Source of the DNA: Aquimarina muelleri DSM 19832 | GTDB taxonomy: Bacteria; Bacteroidota; Bacteroidia; Flavobacteriales; Flavobacteriaceae | Length of the DNA stretch: 64,000 nucleotides | Assembly: GCF_000430665.1 (NCBI RefSeq) | Contig: NZ_AUML01000002.1 | Coordinates: 62,001-126,000, forward strand | Reading direction: 5' to 3' | In this document: piece by piece, positions 26,753 to 35,004 of the stretch | Layout of the letters: each line of letters opens with the position of its first letter | Position numbering within the stretch: the stretch's first letter is position 1 | Position numbers and translations under genes: made by a program | Notes under the pieces: model-generated | The model's database searches: none | What the model saw: only the letters and a program-made list of their open reading frames with translations | Told to the model about the DNA's origin: nothing

Positions 26753-29749
26753 ATGATTGAAACTATAGTTAAAGTGAAAACAGATGTAGAACAACTAGCA
26801 AAACAACAGTTGTATCCTGTTTTGCAAAAAAAAATTGACAAGGCTATTTATTTTCTTGAAAGTATATTTAGCTTACATAATGAATTAATTGATAATCCCG
26901 CTTTTACAAAAGAAAATAAAGAAGAAATATTAGACCTTTTAATTAGGTATAAAGAAGAATTATCTAAGCTAGTTACCAATTATTTGGAAGAACTAAGTTT
27001 AGAGAATACTACTCCTGTATTTCCTAAATATATCGAAGAATTTGAAATCTATAAAAATGAAGTAGAAAATAATATAACAATAACACAAGACAGAGATCGA
27101 TATTTTGCAATTACATCAGATAAAAGATATGTAAGGGTTGGCAAAATATGTAAAAGAACTGTTTTTAATATTTCCAAAATACCACAAAAAATAGGGAATG
27201 GTTTTAGATCTGTATTTAAAAAACCTAAAAAACCAATCTTATACAGAAATCAAAATATTGATCTGCAAAATATTACATCTTATTATTATACGAGTACACT
27301 TCTACTTCATCTTAATCCAATTATAAATGATATTAATAAAGAAATCATAACAACCTTAAAGAAATACTGGGATTTTGATAAAAATGTGGATACTAATATT
27401 GTTACTTGTCTAACCAAACAAGAGACCTTTACATTGCCTATTAGTAATATATCTACTACTCTTTTAGAACCACTAAAAAGTAAGAAAAACGAGGTAATGA
27501 GTCAATTATCAGAAGCTCTTGTTAGTGTTTTTAAACAATATGAAGTAGCTGTTTCTAAAGCAGGAACTTTTGAGCTTTCTAATACTAATTTTAAAACCTC
27601 CAAAATTGTTAAAAAAGAATCTGAAGCTTTACATAATGTCCTAAAAAATAATTTAAAATGGAATACTACTTTTACTATTTTAAAAGATGATTGGGATATT
27701 GATATAGAAGTTTATACGATCGTTTTAAAAACACATTTAGCATACAGTCAATTACATAAAAAAGTATCTAATCGGGGAATCAAAATTGCTGAGGAATTAA
27801 ACACAATTAGTGAATATGAATTAGCTGCATATCAAGCTATAGATACTATACAAGATCAAAAAAAGTTAAAACCTGTAATTTTAAAAGAAATTGAAGGTCT
27901 TAAAACACATTTTAAAAATAAAATTATACCCCAAGCTACTCAGGCTATTACGAATCTAGAATTAACTTCAGTAATTAATGAATTTGAAAACTCACAACAA
28001 TATCTATTAGCTAATGTTTCTAATAAAAGAACTATTTCTGATAACGTAGATTTTCTAAAACCAACTTCTAATTCTGCTATAAGCTATATTTCGCCTTTCG
28101 AATTGATAAATTATGAAAGCTGGCCGATTTTTTTTAAAAATATAAATAATACCAAAGTAGAAATGTCTTCTACATTAAATATGGTATTGCAAACCCTTAA
28201 TGAATTAGGGCAGATTGCAGAATTTAATTTAGAATCTTCCTTAGAACTTTTGGATAGTAAAGATCCAGAAAATGATTCAAAAACAATTGCCCTGCAAGGT
28301 TTACAAAGAAGTCTTGATAAAATTAAAGAAGTGAAAGAATCTACTTTATCTTTTGATAATCAATTAAACAATCTGCTTTTTAACAGTTTAGATAAGTTCA
28401 CTAAAAATCTAATTAGTTTTACCGAGAATGAAAACATCTTTGATATAAAGCTAATCATAGCTAAAGCCAAATCGGTTGAAAAAAGTAAAGCTTTAAGAAA
28501 AAAAATTAAAAACAACATAGTTTATGCTATACCAATAGCAGTTTCTTTCATTAAGATAAATTTTAAAAAGATAAAAGATCTTGTTATAGGAATATTAACT
28601 CGATCTGGAGTATTAAAAACTACAGGAGTTAACACAGGAGAGGTATCTGATTTTCTTATCGAAACAGAAAAAACAGTAGATTTATTGCCATTTGTTTACC
28701 AAAGATTATTTCGATCAGAAACGCTTTATGATGAAAATTTATTTGTTGGAAATACTAATAAAACCGACATCTTATTTCTAAGCTATACTATTTGGAAAAA
28801 AAATCGTTTTGCAGCAGTAATGATTGTAGGTGAAAAAGGTTCAGGAAAAACAAGCTTACTTCGTCATTTTCTTGAAAAAAACAATACGATATCTCGAACC
28901 AATATTATTACTCTACAAGACACTATATATGATCCAGAAGCTCTTTTTGATGTAATGAACACATTTTTCTCTGAAAAATTAAATAATCTGGAAGATTGGG
29001 TAACATTTTTAAATTCTAAAAAGAAGCAAGTTATCGTTCTCGAAGATATTCAACATCTATATTTTAGAAAAATTAATGGCTTTAAAGCATTGCAAGTTTT
29101 ATCTGAACTGATAATCCGTACACATGATTCTGTATTCTGGATTTGTACATGTTCTAAATATACTTATCAATACCTCGATAAATCTATTGGTTTATCTGAA
29201 CAGTTTTCGCAAATTATCCATATAGATGACACTACTAATGATATGATGACAGAGGCGATCATGAAAAGACATAAAGTAAGTGGGTACAACCTTTATTTTG
29301 AAGAACCTCCAAAAGAGTTTCTAAATAAAAAATACGACAAAGCAACAAATTCAGAAAAACAAAACATACTGCAACTAGAGTATTATAAAGATCTAAATAA
29401 GATAGCAAAAAGTAATTTTAAAATTGCTTTTATGTACTGGTTACGTTCTGTAATTAAAGTTTCTGGTAGTACTATTCACATGCGCTCCTTAAAAACAATT
29501 GACTTATCTTTTGTAGAAAAATTATCTACCGCAAAAATATTTATCTTAAATAGTATCCTCCTTCATGAAAAATTAAAAATAGAGCATATTTACCAAATTT
29601 CAAGTTTAGATAGTGTACAAACAAAAAGGGTTGTAAGCTCCTTATTAGAGCATGGTTTTCTTGTGATTAATAAGGATTATTATTCTATAAATACTCTGTT
29701 ATACAGACAAGCAGTTATTATGTTAAAAAACAAAAATTTCATACATTAA
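26753..29749 (+). CDS. Large P-loop ATPase of unknown function, paired with MscS
   Basis: The 998-residue protein has a long, mostly helical N-terminal part (1-640) without a motif I recognise. A weakly hydrophobic stretch near 585-625 (IVYAIPIAVSFI) is not a clear membrane helix. A P-loop ATPase domain follows: Walker A GEKGSGKTS at 693-701 and Walker B QVIVLEDIQHLYF at about 758-770. The C-terminus (ILLHEKLKIEHIYQI..VVSSLLEHGFLVI) looks like a winged helix, so the 690-998 part resembles AAA/STAND-like ATPases. It ends 5 nt before the MscS gene, so the two are surely co-transcribed. I assign no function. A signalling or gating role for the channel is inference. Confidence 0.85.
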   Translation: MIETIVKVKTDVEQLAKQQLYPVLQKKIDKAIYFLESIFSLHNELIDNPAFTKENKEEILDLLIRYKEELSKLVTNYLEELSLENTTPVFPKYIEEFEIYKNEVENNITITQDRDRYFAITSDKRYVRVGKICKRTVFNISKIPQKIGNGFRSVFKKPKKPILYRNQNIDLQNITSYYYTSTLLLHLNPIINDINKEIITTLKKYWDFDKNVDTNIVTCLTKQETFTLPISNISTTLLEPLKSKKNEVMSQLSEALVSVFKQYEVAVSKAGTFELSNTNFKTSKIVKKESEALHNVLKNNLKWNTTFTILKDDWDIDIEVYTIVLKTHLAYSQLHKKVSNRGIKIAEELNTISEYELAAYQAIDTIQDQKKLKPVILKEIEGLKTHFKNKIIPQATQAITNLELTSVINEFENSQQYLLANVSNKRTISDNVDFLKPTSNSAISYISPFELINYESWPIFFKNINNTKVEMSSTLNMVLQTLNELGQIAEFNLESSLELLDSKDPENDSKTIALQGLQRSLDKIKEVKESTLSFDNQLNNLLFNSLDKFTKNLISFTENENIFDIKLIIAKAKSVEKSKALRKKIKNNIVYAIPIAVSFIKINFKKIKDLVIGILTRSGVLKTTGVNTGEVSDFLIETEKTVDLLPFVYQRLFRSETLYDENLFVGNTNKTDILFLSYTIWKKNRFAAVMIVGEKGSGKTSLLRHFLEKNNTISRTNIITLQDTIYDPEALFDVMNTFFSEKLNNLEDWVTFLNSKKKQVIVLEDIQHLYFRKINGFKALQVLSELIIRTHDSVFWICTCSKYTYQYLDKSIGLSEQFSQIIHIDDTTNDMMTEAIMKRHKVSGYNLYFEEPPKEFLNKKYDKATNSEKQNILQLEYYKDLNKIAKSNFKIAFMYWLRSVIKVSGSTIHMRSLKTIDLSFVEKLSTAKIFILNSILLHEKLKIEHIYQISSLDSVQTKRVVSSLLEHGFLVINKDYYSINTLLYRQAVIMLKNKNFIH

Positions 29750-29754
29750 TTCCT

Positions 29755-30747
29755 ATGAAAAATAAATTTTTAGTTATATGTATATTACTTTTTTCTTGTT
29801 GTGTTTTTTCGCAACAAGATACTGTTTTAACTAAAAAAACAGAGATTCCAATTATTACTAAGACAAAAGATAGTATTGTCCTAGAATCATCAAAATCTAC
29901 ATCCGACTCTATAACAAATAGTTTAAAAAACACAGAGAAAAGTATTGCAAAAGAATTAACTCCTCCTCCAATATGGGAGTTTTTTTCTGTAGGAAAAATA
30001 GTCTGGTCTTTAATATTTATATTTTTAGGCTATTTTTTAATAAAATTTATTGTTTCTGCACTCGAACGTTTCTCTGAAAAATCTGCAAATCATAGAATTA
30101 CAATAAAGGGATTGATCCCTATTGTCAAAATTTTTGGTTGGATCTTTATTTTCATATTAATTATTATGGGAATTTTTAGACCTCCAGCTGCTACACTAAT
30201 TGCTGTATCCGCTTCTTTAGGAATCGCTATAGGATTTGCAGCACAAGATATTCTCAAAAATATTTTTGGAGGTGTAATGATATTACTAGACAGACCATTT
30301 CAAGTAGGTGACAAGATTGAAACTGGTAGCTATTATGGAGAAGTGGTCGAAATCGGTCTTCGATCCATACGAATTGTCACCCCAGATGATTCTCTTGTTA
30401 GTATTCCTAACGGAGAACTTATGAATAAGTCAGTATCTAACTCTAATAATGGTGAGGCTAACTGCCAAGTAGTTGCAGAAATATATTTACCAATTACCAT
30501 AGACACTTATAAAATAAGGCAAGTAGCTATTGAAGCAGCACAAGTTTCAAAATATATCTACTTAAACAAACCAATCACTGTTCTTTTTTTTAATGAAGTT
30601 AAAGAAAGGCGTTCTTATCTAAAAATGAGACTAAAAGCCTATGTAGTGGATATTAGATATGAATTTGTTTTTAAAAGTGATCTGACCGAGATTGTGATCC
30701 AACAATTATTAATAGAAAACCTTGTTGATCCAAAAGATCTTAATTAA
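29755..30747 (+). CDS. MscS-family small-conductance mechanosensitive channel
   Basis: The 330-residue protein has a signal peptide (LVICILLFSCCVFSQ), about 55 polar periplasmic residues and then three membrane segments. These are near 80-105, 120-140 and the pore helix ATLIAVSASLGIAIGFAAQDIL. The MscS beta domain follows directly (KNIFGGVMILLDRPFQVGDKI), with the C-terminal cytoplasmic cage to the end. MscS proteins open under membrane tension to release solutes, but many members are gated by ligands or partner proteins. It directly follows the large ATPase gene (5-nt gap), an arrangement suggesting coupling of the two. Confidence 0.94.
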   Translation: MKNKFLVICILLFSCCVFSQQDTVLTKKTEIPIITKTKDSIVLESSKSTSDSITNSLKNTEKSIAKELTPPPIWEFFSVGKIVWSLIFIFLGYFLIKFIVSALERFSEKSANHRITIKGLIPIVKIFGWIFIFILIIMGIFRPPAATLIAVSASLGIAIGFAAQDILKNIFGGVMILLDRPFQVGDKIETGSYYGEVVEIGLRSIRIVTPDDSLVSIPNGELMNKSVSNSNNGEANCQVVAEIYLPITIDTYKIRQVAIEAAQVSKYIYLNKPITVLFFNEVKERRSYLKMRLKAYVVDIRYEFVFKSDLTEIVIQQLLIENLVDPKDLN

Positions 30748-30789
30748 ACTGTAATACCTATTTAACTTTGAAACCGCATATATAAATCC

Positions 30790-30823
30790 TTTCTTTTTTC
30801 CTTTTTCTTCGTGAAAAAAGAAA
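30790..30823 (+). repeat. Inverted repeat behind the MscS gene
   Basis: TTTCTTTTTTC (30790-30800) pairs perfectly with GAAAAAAGAAA (30813-30823), with an inner TTCTTCGTGAA-like loop. It may be a weak terminator. The rest of the 281-bp spacer to 31028 shows nothing I recognise. Confidence 0.4.
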
Positions 30824-31028
30824 CACAGAGGTATATAACTAAAAGTATTAAAAAAAGTAACTTTTTAATAATCTAAATGGTACAAATAAGAATCAGATAC
30901 ACATTACACTTATTTACATTAAATTAATACTGTAGTTTTTTCATAAACACTTCTTAACAATAAACTTATACTGTAATAATCTATGATTTATAATCCATTG
31001 CTTTATTTGTATAACCATTGTGTGTTGT

Positions 31029-31883
31029 ATGAAAAAACGTACTGTAGAACTTGTTGTAATTTCTGATATCCATCTTGGTACTTATGGATGTCATGCCAAA
31101 GAGCTTCTTAATTATTTAAATAGTATCAAACCAAAAACCCTTATTCTTAATGGAGATATTATAGATATTTGGCAATTTAGAAAGCGTTATTTTCCTAAAT
31201 CTCATCTTAAGGTTATTAAAAAAATTATTTCGTTTGCCTCTAAGGGTACAGAAGTTATTTATATAACAGGCAATCATGATGAAATGCTTCGTAAGTTTAG
31301 TGATGCCGAAATGGGTAACTTTAAACTAGTAGATAAACTTGTTTTAGAATTAGACGGCAAAAAAGCATGGTTTTTTCATGGAGATATTTTTGATGCCTCT
31401 ATCCAAAATGCAAAGTGGTTAGCAAAATTAGGAGGTTGGGGGTATGATATGCTCATACTTTTTAACCAGGCTATCAATTGGATCTTAGTTCGTATGGGAA
31501 AAGAAAAATTCTCTCTTTCTAAAAAAATCAAAAACAGCGTTAAAAAAGCTGTAAAGTATATTAATGATTTTGAAGATGTTGCTTCAGAATTAGCGGTTAA
31601 AAACAATTATAATTATGTAGTTTGCGGTCATATTCATCAACCACAAATGCGAGAATACACCGATAAAAACGGTTCTTGTTATTATTTAAATTCTGGAGAT
31701 TGGATAGAGAATTTAACGTCATTAGAATACCATGAAAAAGAATGGAAATTGGTGCATTATGAAAGGGAATCTATGGAAGCTTTTTCAGAATCTATGGAAG
31801 AAGATTCTGAAAACATAAATATCGATCCAAAAGCACTACAAGCCTCTTTTATAATGAATCAAATAATTACAACGATTAAGTAA
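31029..31883 (+). CDS. LpxH-like metallophosphoesterase (UDP-2,3-diacylglucosamine diphosphatase family)
   Basis: The 284-residue protein contains the calcineurin-like metal motifs in order: SDIHLG (DxH), LNGDIIDIW (GD), YITGNHDE (GNHD), FFHGDIFD, and VVCGHIHQP (GHxH) followed by YLNSGDWIENLTSLEY. This layout is that of LpxH-type enzymes, which cleave UDP-2,3-diacylglucosamine to lipid X in lipid A synthesis. The C-terminus is longer than in proteobacterial LpxH (about 240). I chose ATG 31029; the frame opens at GTG 31020 but the ATG fits better. Substrate should be confirmed, as related phosphoesterases act on other lipids. Confidence 0.85.
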   Translation: MKKRTVELVVISDIHLGTYGCHAKELLNYLNSIKPKTLILNGDIIDIWQFRKRYFPKSHLKVIKKIISFASKGTEVIYITGNHDEMLRKFSDAEMGNFKLVDKLVLELDGKKAWFFHGDIFDASIQNAKWLAKLGGWGYDMLILFNQAINWILVRMGKEKFSLSKKIKNSVKKAVKYINDFEDVASELAVKNNYNYVVCGHIHQPQMREYTDKNGSCYYLNSGDWIENLTSLEYHEKEWKLVHYERESMEAFSESMEEDSENINIDPKALQASFIMNQIITTIK

Positions 31884-31951
31884 ATTTTTTACCTATACCT
31901 ACTAAAAAAAACTTATAAAAACAACTCTTTTTTATACTTAATAAAGAAAAA

Positions 31952-32761
31952 TCAATCCAATTTTTCTAAAAGTTCTTTAGCTTTTAGAAAGTTAAAATTT
32001 TTCTTATTTTGAAGAATTAAATGCAACGTATCTCTCGCTTTTTGTTCTTTTCCCATTTTTAAATATACCAAAGCAGTGTACCAATACCCTTTAGAGCTAT
32101 CCAACGAATCACTTTTTAAAAGCATATTGAATGTTTGTAACGATTTTTGATACTCCCCTATCTCAAGATACGATACTCCCAAATAAGATAAGATATAAGG
32201 AGTGAAATCTGAAGTATTCAAACTATTAGAAAACACATAAATTGCTTCTTTATATTTTTTATCAAAAAATAATTGTTCTCCTTTAGCGAGGTTATCTTGC
32301 ACATTTCCTTGTGTTGTTAAGGAAGGTAGTTCACTCCAATCACTATATTCCATATATAACGAATCTGTTATTTGAGATGCATTAAAATATTGTACCATTA
32401 CCACGATACAAATTACAGATGCTATAGCACAGCAATAATAAATCCATTTTTTACTTTGGTTTAAAGGTTTTTTTTCAAAATAAATATTCCCTGCTTCTTT
32501 TATACTTTTTATAGTTTTAGAATATTCTTCACTTCTTCTTAAATTTTTAATTTCAACTATCTCTTTATCATTCTTTTTATTCTTTCTTAAAATCCATTCG
32601 TTTTCATTTAAAGCATATTTTAAAGCTTTATGAATTTCTACTTCCTTTTGTAACTCTGCATTAGATAAAAGGCTAGACTCAAATACTTCTTTATCAATAA
32701 CACTCATATTACCAGATAAATACGCTTCAATTTTCTGGTATACACTATCATCAAATTCCAT
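31952..32761 (-). CDS. Membrane protein with C-terminal TPR repeats, putative anti-sigma factor
   Basis: The 269-residue protein has an N-terminal cytoplasmic part (MEFDDSVYQKIEAYLSGNMSVIDKEVFES). This resembles the sigma-binding ends of Bacteroidota anti-sigma proteins. One membrane segment follows at about 105-126 (WIYYCCAIASVICIVVMVQYF). A periplasmic tail contains about three TPR-like repeats (LAKGEQLFFDKKYKEAIYVFSN, ILSYLGVSYLEIGEYQKSLQTF, WYTALVYLKMGKEQKARDTL). It lies 14 nt after the sigma factor gene. The position and topology suggest that it holds the sigma factor at the membrane and senses an envelope signal through the TPR domain. Confidence 0.75.
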   Translation of the reverse strand: MEFDDSVYQKIEAYLSGNMSVIDKEVFESSLLSNAELQKEVEIHKALKYALNENEWILRKNKKNDKEIVEIKNLRRSEEYSKTIKSIKEAGNIYFEKKPLNQSKKWIYYCCAIASVICIVVMVQYFNASQITDSLYMEYSDWSELPSLTTQGNVQDNLAKGEQLFFDKKYKEAIYVFSNSLNTSDFTPYILSYLGVSYLEIGEYQKSLQTFNMLLKSDSLDSSKGYWYTALVYLKMGKEQKARDTLHLILQNKKNFNFLKAKELLEKLD

Positions 32762-32775
32762 TGCAGTATTTTATA

Positions 32776-33333
32776 TTAGTAAAATCGATTATCTGATTTT
32801 ATCATTTTAATTAACTTATTTTTACATTTAAATATTCTTTGCCTAGCTGTATTGATAGTTGCATAAGATAGTTCCTTAATAATTTCCTCATAAGGAACAT
32901 CATTAAAAAAAAGTGCTAAAATCTCTTTACAATTATCCGATAGCAGTGCAAATTTTTCTTGATACAATTCTAATTGTTCTTGCTCTAACATAAATAACGC
33001 AAAATCGGTATCTTTATCTACTAGTGTGGTAAAACCATCTTTTATTACCCGCTTTTTTTGTCTTTCTAACTCTCTTCTCCACATATTTTTACAAATTGTA
33101 AACATATAAGCTTCAAAACAATCGATATTAAGTTTTCTTTCTTTAATTCCTATAACAATATATAATAATGATTCTTGAAAAATATCTTTTGCCTGCTCGT
33201 GAGTGCCTTTATTTTGTAAGATAAATCGTAGCGCTTTTGGAAAAAATCTTTCATAAATTTCAACAATAACAACACTATCACTTTTTAAGAGTCCTTCAAT
33301 AAACCTATTTTTTACATTTATAATATTCTTCAT
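32776..33333 (-). CDS. ECF-type RNA polymerase sigma factor
   Basis: The 185-residue protein has sigma region 2 (YERFFPKALRFILQNKG, EQAKDIFQESLLYIVIGIKE, CFEAYMFTICKNMWRRELE) and region 4 (ALLSDNCKEILALFFNDVPYEEIIKELSYATINTARQRIFKCKNKLIKMI). It forms an operon with the TPR membrane protein. It is divergent from the subtilase lipoprotein gene, whose upstream region carries a promoter-like motif shared with two lipoprotein genes 5 kb away. A weaker version of that motif points toward this gene, which would fit autoregulation. Confidence 0.93.
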   Translation of the reverse strand: MKNIINVKNRFIEGLLKSDSVVIVEIYERFFPKALRFILQNKGTHEQAKDIFQESLLYIVIGIKERKLNIDCFEAYMFTICKNMWRRELERQKKRVIKDGFTTLVDKDTDFALFMLEQEQLELYQEKFALLSDNCKEILALFFNDVPYEEIIKELSYATINTARQRIFKCKNKLIKMIKSDNRFY

Positions 33334-33422
33334 GAAGTTAACCTCTTTGGTTTTCTTTTTTTATATGGATGTGGGTTAATATCAATCTTAAATGTCTATT
33401 TTAAAACATTTTATCTAATTTG

Positions 33423-33437
33423 AATTTTTATAACCCA
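33423..33437 (-). promoter_or_regulatory. Weaker copy of the TGGGTAAT motif pointing to the sigma gene
   Basis: Minus-strand TGGGTTATAAAAATT resembles the TGGGTAATRAATTT element of the other three sites but lacks the CAC at the fixed distance. It lies 90 nt before the sigma ATG. A further TGGGTTAAT occurs on the plus strand at 33372-33380. Both may be regulator sites rather than promoters. Confidence 0.3.
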
Positions 33438-33546
33438 CAATTTATAGTTAAAAAGTAAATGATGCTCTAATCAAAATAATATAAATCAGTGATCCTAAAA
33501 AAACTAAAGATTAAACCAACATTACTTTTAATTTAGTTAAAATATA

Positions 33547-33573
33547 TGGGTAATAAATTTATTTTTTATACAC
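33547..33573 (+). promoter_or_regulatory. Candidate ECF promoter of the subtilase gene
   Basis: TGGGTAATAAATTT, 10 nt, then CAC (33571-33573), 35 nt before the ATG at 33609. The same arrangement TGGGTAATRAATTT-N10-CAC occurs at 38898-38924 (plus) and 38878-38852 (minus). The 16-nt spacing between TGGGTAAT and CAC is in the range of ECF -35/-10 elements. Confidence 0.55.
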
Positions 33574-33608
33574 CATAAGATAAAAGTAACATTTAAAATA
33601 CAAATGAA

Positions 33609-34862
33609 ATGAAATGTTTAAAACCTTTATTTGCTTCACTAATACTATATTTTTTCATTTTTGGTTGCGCCCCCGAAGATTTAGATAAACCTATAACAAA
33701 CCATAATTCTAATAAAAATAATGCTGTTAATCTACCTGTTAAATCTACAAATGAATTAATTATAGAATATAAACATGGTATGAATAATAGCATGAAAAAT
33801 AATTTAAGAAGAAAATATAATGTGAAACGTTTTGAAAAATGTGATTGTATTAACGATAGAATAGAAAAATGGGAGTTTGATCCAAATGTAGATATTGAAG
33901 GAAGAAATGATCAAATTACTCAGGAAGGTGGTGTAGAAGGAACAGATTATCAATTTTTTTATGCTAATGAAAATATATCACCAACAACTTTATCAACTAT
34001 TACCTCTAGTCATAGTAACGAATTAATTACCTCTTTTTTAAAACCTAATTCTACGCTAACAATAGCTGTTCTTGACACAGGTATAAATTTAAATAAACTA
34101 CCACATAGAGATCCGTTTTTATATACCTTAACATCTAATGAAATACTTTGTAAAGAAAATGAAGCAGGAGAAGAAATATCTGGATGGGATTTTATAAACA
34201 GCGATAATGATATATATGATGATAATGGGCACGGAACTATTGTAAGTAGTATCATTAAGTCTAAATTAGATAATGAAAACATTACTAATTACCAGATATT
34301 ACCCGTTAAGGTATTTAATCATTTAGGAAAAACATCTACTTTTAAACTATTATGTGGTTATTTATATACGGTAAACAAACCCTCTGTTTCTATAATTAAT
34401 ATGAGTTTTGGATGGTATAGCGCACCTAGTAGATTATTATATAAATTCATTTCTGAAAACCCTGATATTCTTCACATATCTTCTTCTGGTAACGATAATC
34501 ATGATAACGATTCCGTTGCTCATTATCCTTCATCATACGATAATAATAACGTTCTTGCCATTGGTAGTTTTAGTATTCGAAACAGATCAGAAATAGTAAA
34601 ATCTACTTTTTCTAATTATGGTAATACTAGTGTAGATTTTTTATCGGTAGGGGATCAAGTATCTTTTTATGATAATACAGGAACACATTATCTGGTTTCA
34701 GGAACTTCGTATGCTGCTCCTTTAGTAGCTGCAAAATCTGCTATACATTATCTATCTGGATATACAACACCCGTAGAGATTACCAATCAATTACGAATTA
34801 ACGGAACCTCATTAATTTCTGGATCAATGCCTACTTATTACGGAGATAGGATTATTGAATAA
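33609..34862 (+). CDS. Subtilisin-like serine peptidase (S8), lipoprotein
   Basis: The 417-residue protein begins with a lipoprotein signal (PLFASLILYFFIFGC, Cys20). A short N-terminal region follows (45-140), perhaps a propeptide. The S8 domain has all catalytic residues: TIAVLDTGIN (D156), DDNGHGTIVSSI (H208), ISSSGND (oxyanion N295) and VSGTSYAAPLVAA (S367). It should be an active protease anchored outside the cytoplasm. It is divergent from the ECF sigma gene, carries the shared promoter-like motif, and is followed by the CHAT-protease gene. This suggests that the two proteases belong to one sigma-controlled envelope system. Confidence 0.92.
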   Translation: MKCLKPLFASLILYFFIFGCAPEDLDKPITNHNSNKNNAVNLPVKSTNELIIEYKHGMNNSMKNNLRRKYNVKRFEKCDCINDRIEKWEFDPNVDIEGRNDQITQEGGVEGTDYQFFYANENISPTTLSTITSSHSNELITSFLKPNSTLTIAVLDTGINLNKLPHRDPFLYTLTSNEILCKENEAGEEISGWDFINSDNDIYDDNGHGTIVSSIIKSKLDNENITNYQILPVKVFNHLGKTSTFKLLCGYLYTVNKPSVSIINMSFGWYSAPSRLLYKFISENPDILHISSSGNDNHDNDSVAHYPSSYDNNNVLAIGSFSIRNRSEIVKSTFSNYGNTSVDFLSVGDQVSFYDNTGTHYLVSGTSYAAPLVAAKSAIHYLSGYTTPVEITNQLRINGTSLISGSMPTYYGDRIIE

Positions 34863-34938
34863 AATAAATCTTACTTAAATATTAATTGTATAGTAAGCAT
34901 CTTTATTTTTTTTAACAAAAAAGATTCCTATTTTAGAG

Positions 34939-34988
34939 GAGTCTGTCTAAAAGTCAAAACTATATACACTTGTTTTTTAGACAGGCTC
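34939..34988. repeat. 50-bp inverted repeat between the subtilase and CHAT genes
   Basis: GAGTCTGTCTAAAA (34939-34952) pairs with TTTTAGACAGGCTC (34975-34988) with one G-T wobble and a 22-nt loop. There is no T-run behind the stem on the plus strand. It may be a transcript-processing or partial termination hairpin between the two genes, or the remnant of a small element. Confidence 0.5.
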
Positions 34989-35004
34989 ATTCTAACTCAA
35001 TTAT

